Shown piece by piece: positions 1 through 25,850 of a stretch of DNA of 64,000 bases. A program made the position numbers and the translations under genes. The first letter of the stretch is position 1; the number at the start of each line of letters is the position of its first letter. The notes under the pieces are model-generated. The model made no database searches and was not told the origin of the DNA. It saw only the letters and a list, made by a program, of their open reading frames with translations. Origin of the DNA: Elephas maximus indicus (Eukaryota; Chordata; Mammalia; Proboscidea; Elephantidae); the NCBI RefSeq assembly GCF_024166365.1, contig NC_064830.1, positions 91,070,968-91,134,967 of the forward strand. Direction: 5' to 3'.

Positions 1-1390
1 GTAGGATTATGGATAATTTTTCCTTTTAATGGGTTTTTAAAAAATTATTTTCCCAAATTTCCAATAAGCTTATATCCCCATAAAAAAGTCCTAAAAGAAT
101 CTGGATTTGAGCCATGCTATTATCATGTAGAACTGGAAAGGTAATAGGATATTTAGGTTCTAATTTGAGTAAACTTCACTCAGTAGTCATTAGCATACAG
201 TTTAACCCAACAGTGACAATAAAGCCAATCCCGTATCTTCCCTTCATCTGGCTACAGGGATGGAAAAAGACAGCTCTGGAAAGTTAACGAACCATCAAGA
301 TTTAAATCCCATTCAGAGCTTGTATTTCTTGTCATGATGTGTGTGGATGCACCAACTACTCTGCCATCACTGCTACTGGGTCCATAATTCACCGTTGCAA
401 AGATGCTCCAGATGAAGCAGGAGGAGAGAGATAAGGGGCAAAAGGCAGTAAGTGAATCACGTGGTGGGCGCTGTTCACTAATACAAAGGGGAAAAATAGT
501 GTGCTTGTCTTCACTCACTAAGCAATCAGATCACCTGAGAAATGAAGTGTCAAATGTGAGCCTCAGTTTCTTCCTTTGTAAACTGAGATGACATAGTTTC
601 CTACTTACCTCATAGGGTTGCTTGGAAATCAAAAGGAAAAATGTATATGAATGCATCTTATGAAGGGAATATCGTATAACGTCAGTCATGGCTGCTGTTA
701 ACAGAAAAAGCAAGAACAGAAATTCTGTCCTCAGTGTCCTCCTCTTTTGAAATACCCCAAAGGAAATACTGCTGGAGCACTTTCTCATGTCCAAAATATT
801 AAGAAGCCTCAACACAAAAATAAAAAACATGTTTTAGGCTATTTGATATAAGGACCCACACACACAAAGGTTTTGGTGGAAAATTTAGTGATGACTTTTT
901 TCAGAAACCAAAAGTTATCGAATAAAGTACCATAAATTGATAAGCTGTGAAAAAAATACAATAATAGGAATTGTGTGTTTAGATGAGATTTTCTTTTGCC
1001 TTTCTTGTTTTAAAAGAACTTTTTGTTTTAATGTTACAAAACCAACTCCTAGACTGCTAGGATGGGAAAGGACTCTACAAAATTAAGTAAAAAAAAAAAT
1101 AGAGTGCTTCTTGTATACACTGAACTTACAAGGTGCTGTAAGGATTATGAAGTAGTTGAAATCTACTCTACCACCTAGGTAGAAAGATACTTCTAAAAAA
1201 AATACTTCTAAGTGACTAAAAAAAATTCTTAGGAAAGTAATTGGAGTGGGCAAGACTTGGTCCAAAAGCAAAGGTAAGAAGAATGAAGGGATGACAAGGA
1301 CAGAATTCTGTCTCATGTCACCCCTTCCTCTTATAATCAGAAGTCTCTTACACAAAACCACCTCAACTTACGGAGAAGCCCCTTGCTTGT
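1..1390. other. Intergenic flank beyond the 3' end of ZNF394
   Basis: No coding exon is recognisable here on either strand; the short open frames lack family motifs. Apart from a MIR fragment near 555-655 I see only AT-rich sequence of unknown origin. In human I remember ZNF789 lying beyond ZNF394, but no part of it is visible in this window. Confidence 0.5.
555..655 (+). repeat. MIR SINE fragment
   Basis: The stretch from cctcagtttcttcc to cctcatagggttgc followed by a decayed ggattaaa-like part matches the 3' half of the mammalian MIR consensus in sense orientation. It is an old, diverged copy. Confidence 0.65.
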
Positions 1391-1410
1391 TTCTCCTTCA
1401 CTGGCAATAG

Positions 1411-1416
1411 TTTATT
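1411..1416 (-). terminator. Candidate polyadenylation signal of ZNF394
   Basis: TTTATT on the plus strand reads AATAAA on the minus strand, about 150 nt beyond the ZNF394 stop codon. Cleavage would be expected near 1390-1400, giving a short 3' UTR. It is the first canonical hexamer after the stop. Confidence 0.55.
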
Positions 1417-1563
1417 AAAGTATGTGTCAAGAGACTTAGGTCAGACTGAATCTATCTTCTGTGAAATACCCAAGGAAATATGATCCATGACTGACTGAAA
1501 TACACTAAATGCTAGAGGATGTAGTTTCTGGACAACAGAAAACAAACATCATGCAAAAACATG

Positions 1564-11576
<10,013 letters not shown>

Positions 11577-11589
11577 CCTTCTTTGGCAT

Positions 11590-11960
11590 GTGCTGGCTTC
11601 CCAAGAGTTCTGCCTTTAAGGGAGAAAACAGCAAATCCTGCAAAAAGCCAAGCAACTCATCGGCCCTCCCCAGTGCACAAAGGCAAGGTTGTCCTGTCCC
11701 AAACACAGGATCCCACCCTGCCTAGCTCTTCTCCCGAACTCCTTTCAACCTCTATTCCGCCTAAAAACCGCTTAGTCCCGTGACCAAAAAAAAAAAAAAA
11801 AGTAACCCACGCCGGAAGTGCGTCATCAATTCCCTGTGGCGTCCATTCCCCCGGGCAGTTACGGGGCCTCTCTAGGCCTTCGGGAGGTGTGAGATGCATA
11901 TCTGTGGTTTGCCATACTTGCCGCGCCGGTTGCCGCCTGCCCTGAGGGGCTGGTTCCTAC
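11590..11960 (-). promoter_or_regulatory. Candidate promoter and 5' UTR of ZNF394
   Basis: This GC- and CpG-richer block directly precedes the ZNF394 start. It contains CCGGAAGTG (11812-11820, ETS/GABP-like) followed at once by CGTCA (CRE half-site). There is no TATA box, which fits a housekeeping-type promoter. A 16-nt A run at 11786-11801 interrupts it. The transcription start is not known from the sequence. Confidence 0.55.
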
Positions 11961-12009
11961 AGCCAAGGAAAGTAACCGGCTTATTTTAGGGTTGGAAGGG
12001 GGAAAAAAA

Positions 12010-12190
12010 AAATGTGTTTAACTAAGCGCTTCCACGTGTGTCAGAGACTATCACTTTTGATCCTAACAAAGGTGATTAAATTGAGGCTCAAAACACTTGT
12101 GTCTTCCCCAATGTCAAGTCTCTGGTTAGGTGCTAAATGAGACCAACATGATCATTTTCAAACTCCAACACTCAGGGCTTTCTACTGACT
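12010..12190 (-). repeat. MIR fragment, minus orientation
   Basis: actaagcgcttccacgtgtg, aattgaggctcaaaacac and the decayed caagtctctggttaggtgc follow the order of a reversed MIR. Confidence 0.5.
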
Positions 12191-12234
12191 GCTACGATGT
12201 TCTTTTATTGTAATATTTTTCAGCTAAAGCTGCC

Positions 12235-12430
12235 TGGTTCGTTCATTCATTCATTCATTCAGGAAACACATCTGACCACTTCCTGTGCTTCTACTCCCAG
12301 AAAAGCCTTAAGTCAAATTTTATGTATTCTTGGTATGTGCCACAGCACCTCCCTAGCACAGTGCAGGGCACACAGTGGGTCTCCAGTCACCAGTTGCCCA
12401 ATAAGTACTCACTGAGCATCCATCGCTGTT
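12235..12430 (+). repeat. L2-like old LINE fragment
   Basis: A run of ttcattcattcattcat and then gcacagtgcagggcacacag with cccaataagtactcactgag resembles L2/MIR 3'-end sequence. Assignment is by pattern only. Confidence 0.4.
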
Positions 12431-12682
12431 GAGGTTCTAGTAGAGAGATAGGACCGCGTCCCTGCTCTTACGGTACTTGCGTGAACTTGGGGAGTAGGAG
12501 GGTGGAGCACTGGTTCTCTGAGAGAGAGAAAATCAGATCAGGAAGGGTTTGAGGGAGAAAGCTCCACGACCTCACCTTTTCCTCTAGACCCTGTTCTGCT
12601 GACAGTCCAAATTCTTAGGGACACCTAATCAGTTTGGATATGACACATAAAAATGTGGATCATTCAAGGTACGCTTGTAATT

Positions 12683-12780
12683 CTGACCTCATGGGATTTA
12701 TTCTGAAATATGGGAGGTTGGATTTTTATCTTCCAGAAAAATATTACAGCTAAATTAGATAAAGTATATAGAAGAGTTAA
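12683..12780 (+). repeat. Copy 1 of a local direct repeat of about 96 bp
   Basis: cctcatgggatttattctg to aaagtatatagaagag is repeated about 1.09 kb downstream (13772-13868) with a few tens of per cent differences. I do not recognise the family. Confidence 0.6.
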
Positions 12781-12942
12781 GGGTTCTTGGTTTGTACAAA
12801 TGGTTTGTGCTCCACTGTTAACCAAAAGGTTGGTGGTTCAAACCCCCCACCACCCAGCACCTGTAACACATAGGGTCACCATGAGTCTGAATTGACTTGC
12901 CAGCAACAGGTTTGTTTTTGTTTTGTTTTGTTGTTTTTTAAC
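12781..12942 (+). mobile_element. AfroSINE with 11-bp target-site duplication
   Basis: The tRNA-like head, gggtcaccatgagtctgaat tail and T-rich end are flanked by AGAAGAGTTAA at 12770-12780 and 12943-12953. The copy inserted at the edge of the local direct repeat. Confidence 0.9.
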
Positions 12943-13214
12943 AGAAGAGTTAAAACTCCCAAACATAAGTACACAGTGAAATTCAGTCTCAAAAGGACTA
13001 ACCAACAATGAGGAACAATTGGAATTCATCAGGTTTACTTAAAGTGTGGTCTGCTGACCTGTACTGTTCCTAGAACCATTTGCTACTAGTAAAGTTAAGT
13101 AGTGAAATGGAGTGTAACCTTTTAGAAATGCATATAACAATTTCACAGAGTAATTTATGCTTGTTGAATCTCATAATTGAAAATTAGGGGAACTATCCAA
13201 TATATCCAATATAT

Positions 13215-13363
13215 GGAAACTCTGGTGGCGTAATGGTTAAGAGCTACAGCTACTAACGAAAAGGTCTGCAGTTCAAACCCACCAGGCACTCCTTGGAAAT
13301 CCTATGGGGCAGTTCTACTCTGTCCTATAGGGTTGCTATGAGTCAGAATCGACTCAACGGCAG

Positions 13364-13394
<31 letters not shown>

Positions 13395-13396
13395 GG
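13215..13396 (+). mobile_element. AfroSINE, nearly complete short form
   Basis: The full order is visible: ctggtggcgtaatggttaag head, gttcaaacccaccagg B-box, gggcagttctactctgtcc body, gggttgctatgagtcag tail and a 25-nt T run. Flanks TATCCAATATAT (13203) and TATCCGATGTAT (13397) look like a slightly diverged target-site duplication. Confidence 0.93.
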
Positions 13397-13771
13397 TATC
13401 CGATGTATTTTCTAGTTCATTTTTTAAATATATATATATTATACAGTTTAGGAAATGAAAAACTGGTCCTTTACCACAGATAATCTGAGAAGCACTAAAA
13501 TGTGTAACTGAAAGAGCCTTTGAAATCTTACCTCCATACATATTTCAGAATACCCAGCCCCACCTAGATGACGGAAAACAAATAAGAATTCAAGAAGACA
13601 TACCTTGATTTATGGAATTTTTCGTCAGAACAATGAGTAGGACTTTTAACTAACAGTTTCCCACGGAGAATAAATAATCAATGGTTGTCTCTTTACGAAA
13701 GATATGTGTGAATTTCTTTTTACAAAATTGTGAATAAAATTTGGTCAATTTTGTTTTTAGTTAACTGGGAC

Positions 13772-13868
13772 TAAACCTCATGGGGTTTCTTCTGCAATAA
13801 GGGGAGTTAGATTTTCATCTCCCAGGGAAGTATTAGAGCCAAATTAGGTAAAGTATATAGACGAAACG
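13772..13868 (+). repeat. Copy 2 of the local direct repeat
   Basis: cctcatggggtttcttctg to aggtaaagtatatagacg matches 12683-12780 along its whole length. It could be a local duplication or two copies of an unrecognised interspersed repeat. Confidence 0.6.
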
Positions 13869-13869
13869 G

Positions 13870-14509
13870 AGGAAGATTGTTACATGAACATTGAAGCAAA
13901 ATCTTATTTTAAAGTAAAGATTATTTCATAACAAAAATTAGCCAGTTCCTGCTCTAATAACCTCAAAATCTCAATGGATTACTACAAAGCACTTTTAATT
14001 CATGGGTCAGCAGACTGGCTAAGGTGGCTGCACCTCAGCCTGTGGGTCAGATTCAGGGGTACTCACGTGTCTTTCATTCTAGGACCCAGACTGAAGCAGT
14101 GGCAGCTGTCTAGGGCATGCCCTTCTCATGGTGTAAGACAGGAGCAGCAAACCAGAGCATGCAAGCACGTGATCGGTCTCTGGTCAGTCATGACATATGT
14201 GCATTCACGTTCCATTGGCCAAACCAAATCATAGGGCTGAGCCCGAAGTCAGTGGAACTTTATCACAGTAAACCATGGCAAGGGCCAGAAGGGAAAGAAA
14301 CCTGAGAAGAAATAATAGAAGTTATCAGAGTAATGTAAGTAACTAATATCTCCCTTGTGAATTCTGTAAGTCTTAGATCTTAATACTGGATTTACTGGCA
14401 GTACAGTATACCTGTTGCTTTTCTGAAAGACAGAAGCTTTGCTGTGGACTCTGGATGCACCTTCCAGCCCAAATCTCTTTGAGGTTACATTTTGGAGAAA
14501 AAAAAATAG
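13870..14509. other. Intergenic spacer before the large L1
   Basis: No gene or clear repeat is visible. The short open frames in this stretch have no recognisable motif. Confidence 0.4.
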
Positions 14510-15519
14510 TTTTTTTTTTAATAATTTTTATTGAGCTTTAAGTGAACGTTTACAAATCAAGTCAGTCTGTCACATATAAGCTTATATACACCTTACTCCA
14601 TACTCCCACTTACTCTCCCCCTAATGAGTCAGCCCTTCCAGTCTATCCTTTCGTGACAATTTTGCCAGTTTCTAACCCTCTCTACCCTCCTATCTCCCCT
14701 CCAGACAGGAGATGCCAACACAGTCTCAAGTGTCCACCTGATACAAGTAGCTCACTCTTCATCAGCATCTCTCTCCAACCCATTGTCCAGTCCCTTCCAT
14801 GTCTGATGAGTTGTCTTCGGGAATGGTTCCTGTCCTGAACCAACAGAAGGTTTGGGGACCGTGACTCCCAGGATTCCTCTAGTCTCAGTCAGACCATTGA
14901 GTCTGGTCTTTTTATGAAAATTTGGGGTCTGCATCCCACTGATCTCCTGTTCCCTCAGGGGTTCTCTGTTGTGCTCCCTGTCAGGGCAGTCATCGGTTGT
15001 GGCCGGGCACCATCTAGTTCTTCTGGTCTCAGGATGATGTAAGACTCTGGTTCATGTGGCCCTTTCTGTCTCTTGGGCTCATAGTTGTTGTGTGACCTTG
15101 GTGTTCTTGTTCTTCATTCTCCTTTGATCCAGGTGGGTTGAGACCCATTGATCCATCTAGATGGCCACTTGTTAGCATTTAAGACCCCAGATGCCACATT
15201 TCAAAGTGGGATGCAGAATGTTTTCATAATAGTATTATTTTGCCAATTGACTTAGAAGTACCCTTAAGCCATAGTCCCCAAACCCCCGCTGTTGCTCTGC
15301 TGACCTTTGAAGCATGCAGTTTATCCAGGAAACTTCTTTGCTTTTGGTCCAGTCCATTTGAGCTGACCTTCCATGCATTGAGTATTGTCCTTCCCTTCAC
15401 CTAAAGCAGTTCGTATCTACTAACTAATCAGTAAATAACCCTCTCCCACCCTCCCTCCCTCCCCCCCTCGTAACCACAAAAGTATGTGTTCTTCTCAGTT
15501 TATACTGTTTCTCAAGATC

Positions 15520-19374
<3,855 letters not shown>

Positions 19375-19785
19375 TTTGATGCCTTTTTATGTGTGTTGTT
19401 GACAATTTCATTTTTCCACTTACTTTTTTGTGCTGAGACGTTTTTCTTTGTAAATTGTGTGTTCCTCTTTTTCATAGTATTTGACTTTATGTTTGCTGAG
19501 TCGTTATGTTTTTCTTGGTTTTTAGTTTGAGTTATGTAGTTGTTATACCTCTTTGTGGTTACCTTAATATTTACCCCTGTTTTTCTAAGTAAAAACCTTA
19601 CTTGTATTGTCCTATATCGCCTTGTATCTCTCCATATGGCAGTTCTATGCCACCTGTATTTAGTCCCTCTTTTTTATTATTGTGATCTTTTACATATTGA
19701 CTTCAATGATTCCCTGTTTTGAGCATTTTTTTCTTTTTAAAATTAATCTTAATTAGTTTTTGTGATTTCCCTATTTGAGTTGGTA

Positions 19786-20860
19786 TCAGGATGTTCTGTT
19801 CTCTGACCTTGTGTTGTGCTGGTATCTGATGTTATTGGTTTTCTGACCAATTTCCTTTAGAATTTCTTGTAGCTTTGGCTTGGTTTTTGCAAATTCTCTA
19901 AGCTTGTGTTTATCTGTAAATGTTTTAATTTCACCTTCATATTTTAGAGAGAGTTTTGCTGGATATATGATCCTTCCCTGGCAGTTTTTCTCCCTTAGTG
20001 CTCTATATATGTCATCCCATTGCCTTCTTGACTGCATGGTTTCTGCTGAGTAGTCTGAACTTATTCTTATTGATTCTCCTTTGTAGGAGACCTTTCTTTT
20101 ATCCCTGGCTGCTTTTAAAATTTTCTCTTTATCTTTGGTTTTGGCAAGTTTGATGATAATATGTCTTGGTGATTTTCTTTTTGGATCAATCTTAAATGGG
20201 GTTCGATGAGCACCTTGGATAGATATCCTTTCGTCTTTCATGATGTCAGGGAAGTTTTCTGTGAACAGATCTTCAACTCTTCTCTCTGTGTTTTCTGTTA
20301 TTCCTCCCTGTTCTGGGACTCCAATCACATGCAAGTTTTTTTTCTTGATAGAGTCCCACATGATTCTTAGTGTTTCTTCATTTTTTTTAATTCTTTTATC
20401 TGATTTTTTTTCAGCTATTATATTGGTGTTGATTCCCTGGTCCTCCAGATTTCCCACTCTGCATTCCAGTTGCTTGAGTCTGCTCCTCTGACTTCCTATT
20501 GCGTTGTCTAATTCTGTAATTTTATTGTTAATCTTTTGGATTTCTGAATGCTGTCTATGGATTCTTGCAACTTATTAATTTTTCCACTATGTTCTTGAAT
20601 AATCTTTTTGAGTTCTTCAGCTGCTTTATTTTATCAGTGTGTTCCTTGGCTTTTTCTGTAGATTGCCTTATTTCATTTCTGAGGTCATCCCTGATATCTT
20701 GAAGCATTCTGTAAATTAGTTTTTTATATTCCGTATCTGGCAATTCCAGGATTGTATCTTCATTTGGGAAAGATTTTGATTCTTTAGTTGGGGAGCTGTA
20801 GAAGCAATCATGGTCTGCTTCTTTATGTGGTTTGATATGGACTGCTGTCTCTGAGCCATC
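19786..20860 (-). pseudogene. L1 ORF1 remains
   Basis: The C-terminal RNA-binding part is open at 19786-20457 and contains WDSIKKKNLHVIGVPE, RRQWDDIYRALREKNCQ and IYPAKLSLKYEGE, typical of L1 ORF1p. The N-terminal part, expected to be coiled coil, survives in other frames at about 20555-20860 and is broken by frameshifts. Confidence 0.88.
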
Positions 20861-20899
20861 ACTAAGATATTGTAGTGATTTATTCTATATTTGCTCACT

Positions 20900-22418
20900 G
20901 AGTCTTATCTTGTTTTGTTTTCTTTCAATATACGTAGATCGGCTACTAGATTGCGCTGTCTTGATTGTTGTAGCCCACTTATGTCCTATTACCAGCTGGT
21001 TTGGGCTGTTACCAGATATATAAGCCTAAGAGTCCATTCACTATTCTTGAGTAGAATCTGATTTTGGGTCACCAAGTGTGTGGTGCAGACTGTCACCTAT
21101 CCACCTAGAGAAGCAGTGGTGATAGTTGTGTGCACCAGATTCTAGTAGCAGCAGGGGTTCACACTCTGGGGGGGGGGGCAGGATGCTGACAGGCTTCCCC
21201 CAAGTGCCAGTGAGGTAGGTGTGTCTCTATTCCTAAAGCACTTTGGTGGGTGGGCTCTGCAGCTGTACCTTAGGCCCCCAATGCAAGTACCTCTACATAT
21301 TGGTAGGTGTCACCCTCCTTAGACCCCTAAGGCAGGAGGCTAGGTGTCTGGGGGGAGCTTCAGCCCTCAGTTCCCTGTTGTGGGTCAGTGAGGGCTCTGT
21401 TGAATATGCAGAGGTATCAGACGTGGGAAACTTGTCTTTCCAGTAATCAGCTAAAACAATTACAGTCAGATCCCTATCAGAAATGCCTTTTCATTATAAT
21501 AGCCACCTTGTTCCCTGTAGGGATGCAAGCCCAAGACTGTGGATCGATCACATATGCTTGGCTGGAGCTGGTTCTGTATTTTTAGTCCAATTAGGGAAGG
21601 ATTTTTGGTCCCTGGGTTTTTTGTAGCTGCTTCTCTCAGGCCAGGAGAATGGGTTAGGAAAAGAAAAAAAAAAAAAAAACGAAAGAAAGAAAAACCGCAG
21701 AGCAGTTCACTCTCTGGCTCAGGAAATTCCAATGTTAATGAAGCCACCTGGGAAGGGGAAGGGAGGGTTCCGATAAATAGGAGAGAGTAGCACCCCGGAT
21801 TATAGACAAAATTACTTATCTTGCTTGGGATGACTGTTTTATCTGAGATTCCCGAGGGGCGCGTCGTCGACTGTGTGCGCTGGCAGGGTAGAGATTGCCC
21901 CCGAGGGTCAGGCCCGCGTCCAGTGCTTGCGCTGTCTCAGAAGCCGCGGTTAGTTCCTCCACCCCCAGTCCAAAGCCCAGCGCCAAGGCTCCCCACCTGG
22001 GACGCCGCACTCCCGGCTCCAAAACCAGTCGCTGCTTCCTGGTGACTTCTCCTGTCAGCCGCATCGCTGTGTTGCCTGCATGCACTGGCTGGGCTTCCCC
22101 CGAGGTCAGTTCAGGGGGCTAGGGCTGCGCCCCATGTTTGCGCCGTCTCAGGATGCCATGCTCAGCTTCCCTGCGCCCAGTCCAAAGCCGGCGCCAAGGT
22201 TTCCTGACTGGGACGCTGGCTCCAGGCTCCGAAAACAGTCGCTGCTTCCCCGTGGTTGTTCGTTCTCAGTCTCTGTCACTCAGGTCAACTCTTTAGATCT
22301 GTGTTTGATGGTCAGGGTTCGTAGATTGTCATGTATGTGATCGATTCACTTGTTTTTCCGAGTCTTTGTTGCAAGAGGGATCCGAGGTAGCTTCTACCTA
22401 GTCAGCCATCTTGGCCCG
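20900..22418 (-). promoter_or_regulatory. L1 5' UTR with two tandem GC-rich units
   Basis: Upstream of ORF1 the sequence becomes CpG-rich. Two units of about 200-210 bp are tandemly repeated (about 21893-22093 and 22094-22290). They share cccccgaggtcag-type starts, gtccaaagcc and cagtcgctgcttcc in the same order. The L1 promoter would lie here. Confidence 0.75.
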
Positions 22419-22979
22419 CAGATATCTTTTGAAATGATAAAATTGTAAGCTTTTAAAAAAGGTACATAAGATTGATCAGAATTATTTTACTAGAAATAAA
22501 ATCATTTAACAAGTTTTTTTTTTTCCCCCAAAGTACCTGATGTGTGGACAGTTTAGTTGTCCCTGTCACACTAATCAGGTCTTCAGGATAAAAAAAAAAA
22601 AAAGTGAAAAGTAAATAATGGACTTAAGTAGGACAAAGATACACTTTTCTCTCAAACTGCCAAGCAAATGGTTAAGTGGGGGCATTAATTATTTCGAATA
22701 GGTAAAACTTGCATATCATTCAAATGTTAAAGATCCAAAAGTGAAGAGCATGCAGTAAAGAGTAAATCCTCTCCTGCTTCTGATGCTATTCCCAGACCTG
22801 ACTGTGACCAGATCTGTGCATTTCCTTCCAGAGGTACCCTATACACGTACCTTGTGGAGCTTATAGCCCTTATGGCTACAGAACTAAAGGATGCCCTTTT
22901 TCTAAAGCTTGAATGCTAGTTTTAGGACAAGTTAAAAATCCTGCATTATAATGAATGGGACACAGTTATTCTTTCATGG

Positions 22980-23150
22980 GTGTACTTTTTTATGCAAGAA
23001 ATGTTTTTAGAAAATCTTCTGCATGCCAAGGCATCGTGCTCAACACTCTAGATACAAAATTGGGTAAGACGTAGCTTCTGTCCTCAAGGAGCTCCCAGTC
23101 TTTCAGCCTCCTAAGAGAGACAAACTGAAAAAGCTGAAGAAAAAATTCAA
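22980..23150 (+). repeat. L2-like old repeat fragment
   Basis: gcatgccaaggcatcgtgct followed by agatacaaaattggg and ctcaaggagctcccagtctt follows the pattern of a common old mammalian LINE/MIR-type segment. The exact family is uncertain. Confidence 0.4.
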
Positions 23151-23269
23151 GCCTCAAGTTGCAGTTTTGAAGGATTCTGTAAACAAAATACTGACTGATG
23201 CAGAAAGCATCATAAGATGGAAGGTGTACCAGCAAGTCACTGTACCAAACAGAACTGACTGACGTTCAG

Positions 23270-24137
23270 CGATTTCAGGAGGTAGCATATGATCAAGAAC
23301 TGATGGTATTGGAGGAAGTCCAAGCTGCACTGAAGGCATTGGCAAAAAAACAAGGCTCCAGGAATTGAAATATTGTGTACCTCTACAGTAACTGTAGCAT
23401 ATTTTTAATTCCTCTGTTGTTTGTACTGCAGTTCCCTTGTACCATTATATGTTTTGGGAGAGATGAGATGCAAAGGTGCATCCTAAAGGAAGTCCTGGAA
23501 GGAATGAGGCACCTCAGGCAGGTGACATGCCTCCAAGCTTTTGAAATAGGCTTAATTCAGTTTGCAACAGAAGTAAGTGATAAATTGTAATTTTGCTTCA
23601 CATTTTCACCTTATTTTTAAATATTCTATGGTGATTTGATTTTCACCCTATTGTATGTTACTGTAACCCTTAATCACAAGATATTTGAAAATACACAATA
23701 CCTAAGATGTATTTAAGTAACAGGGAGATAGCCGAACCTTTTGATTCCATGTGTTCAGTGAAGTCAGAAACAGCTGATAATCTAGCTACTTAATGGTGGA
23801 AGATATTTTTCTTTGCTTCAAAAAACCTAACAGATCTGTCTTGGAAGAAATACAGCCAGAATGCTCCTTAGAAGTAAGGATGGCAAAGCTTCATCTCATG
23901 CACTTTGGACATGTTGTCAGGAGGGACCAGTTCCTGGAGGACATCATCCTCGGTAAAGCAGAGGGTCAGCAAAAAAGAAAAACCCTCAATGAGTCAGACT
24001 GACATAGTGGTGGCAGCAGTGGGCTCAAACATAGCAACAATTGTGAGGATGGCACAGGACTGGACAGTGTTTCATTCTGTTGTACACAGGGTCACTATGA
24101 GTTGGAACCAACTTGACAGGACCTAACAACAACAACG
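23270..24137 (+). mobile_element. RTE LINE fragments with internal unrelated stretch
   Basis: 23300-23365 (gaagtccaagctgcactgaag, aacaaggctccagg) matches the middle of the RTE seen in reverse at 58.2 kb. 23830-24137 is the RTE 3' end (cagatctgtcttggaagaa, gggtcactatgagttggaac, CAACAACAAC). The 23370-23825 stretch between them I do not recognise. Confidence 0.75.
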
Positions 24138-24387
24138 ATATATGTTCTAGATAAAATCACTATCTACTTAAATGAGTACAATTAATGTCCTGATTTATGA
24201 ATGCAAAGTCCCAGGTAGGTCAGAATTCCATATGACAACTCTGTGAGCTAAAGTTTAAATTATATGCTTACAATTTAACCAAAAGTGCAAAAGCCAAGTT
24301 ATTCAACCCCTATTTCAAACTTTACTAACTAAGAGGACATAATAGTCTATGACTGTGGTCTGTTTTAATTAAGCACTAACAATGCAT

Positions 24388-24546
24388 GGAAAACCCTGGT
24401 GGCGTAGTGATTAAGAGCTATGGCTGCTAACCAAAAGGTCAGCAGTTTGAATCCACCAGGTGCTCCTTGGAAACTCTAGGCTGCAGTTCTACTTTGTCCA
24501 ATAGGGTCACTATGAGTTGGAATCAACTCAAAGGCAGCAGGTAACA
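24388..24546 (+). mobile_element. AfroSINE, short form
   Basis: Head ctggtggcgtagtgattaag, B-box region gtcagcagtttgaatcc, and tail gggtcactatgagttggaat are all present. It lacks a long terminal T run. Confidence 0.9.
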
Positions 24547-24629
24547 GGGCATGAAATAGGCAAAGACAGATTTTTTTCAGAATTAAATTTTATGAGATAT
24601 CCACTTCTAGAGAAACAAATTCGATATTC

Positions 24630-25850
24630 TTTTTGTTTTGTTTTTTAAGTATAATTTCCATTTCATTTTCTTTCAGTTTAGTTTTTCTTCAGCCTTTAAG
24701 GACTCAAATCCTTACATGGGCTTTGGTAGAGGTTGTGGGGTAGCACCTATAGGTCTAGCTCGGGATGGTGGTGTTCTGTCCTTCTCGGATTGATGAGAAC
24801 GGTTCCTGACCACCTTGCTGTGTGGCAAAACTCACACAATAATGTAATTTCACGTACAGCTTGGGAAGTATGTATACAACAAAGACACTTGCTTCAGAAA
24901 TGTCCCTGATGACTGTGGCCTCTATTATGTTTCGCGTTATCAACTTTTTTTTTATTGTACTTTAGATGAAGGTTTACAGAACAAACTAGTTTCTCATCAA
25001 AGAGTTAGTACACACATTGTTCTATGACATTAGTTAACAACCCCACGCATGTCAACACTCTGACTTCTCAACTCTGGGATCCCTATTGCCAGTTTTCCTG
25101 TTCCCTCCTGCCTTCCAGTACCTGCCCCAGGGCTGGCGTACCCCTTTAGTCTTGTTTTGTTCCATGGGCCTGTTCAATCTTTGGCTGAAGGGTGAACCTC
25201 AGGAGTGACCTCATTACTGAGCTGAAAGGGTGTCTAGGGGCCATACTCTCAGGGTTTCTCCAGTCTCTGTCAGGCCAGCAAGTCTGGTCTTTCTCTTTGA
25301 GTTAGAATTTTGTTCTACGTTTTTCTCCAGCTCTGTCCGGGGCCCTCCATTGTGATCCCTGTCAGAGCAGTCAGTGGTGGTAGCCAGGCACCATCTAGTT
25401 GTATGGATTCAGTCTGGTGGAGGCTGTGGTAGATGTGGTCCATTAATCCTTTGGTCTAATCTTTCCCGTGTATCTTTAGTTTTCTTCATTATTCCTTGCT
25501 CCTGAAGGGGTGAGACCAGTGTAATATCCTAGATGGCTGCTCACAGGCTTTTAAGACCCCAGACGCTACTCACCAACGTAGGAGGTAGAACATATTCTTT
25601 ATAAACTATGTTATGCCAATTGAGCTAGATATTCCCCAAGATTATGGTCCCCACAGCCCTCAGCCCAGCAAGAATTATCAACTTCTTAACGGCCTTGTCT
25701 TTGGGCACACAGCGGGCACAGTTGTACACAGAATAGGCTGCACATGGCTGCAGCCCTTTTTGGCATGACTCGTTGTTCCTATTTTTCTTAGTCATCTTGG
25801 AAGCGAGGACCTGAGAGGCAAATTTACTATTCTTAAGGCTTAGGTTTGTC
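24630..25850 (-). pseudogene. RPS26P: RPS26 processed pseudogene, split by an L1 insertion
   Basis: On the minus strand an intronless RPS26 copy starts at 25795 (MTKKNRNNESCQKG, NCARCVPKDKAVKK) and is interrupted within the KK-L codons. It resumes at about 24946 ([34 protein letters not shown]). It ends with the RPS26-like 3' UTR (reverse of cttacatgggctttggtag) and an A-rich tail at about 24630-24646. Ribosomal protein S26 is a 115-aa small-subunit protein. Lack of introns, 3' A tail, substitutions and the interruption all mark a dead retrocopy. The L1 between the halves is 24947-25674. Confidence 0.93.
24947..25674 (-). mobile_element. 5'-truncated L1 3' UTR inserted in the RPS26 pseudogene
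   Basis: The sequence parallels the 3' UTR of the large L1 (gcaccatctagttgt, aagaccccagacgctac, ttatgccaattgagctag) but is more diverged, so it is another subfamily. A 10-bp duplication TTATCAACTT flanks it, and a T run marks its 3' end at 24945-24953. Confidence 0.88.
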
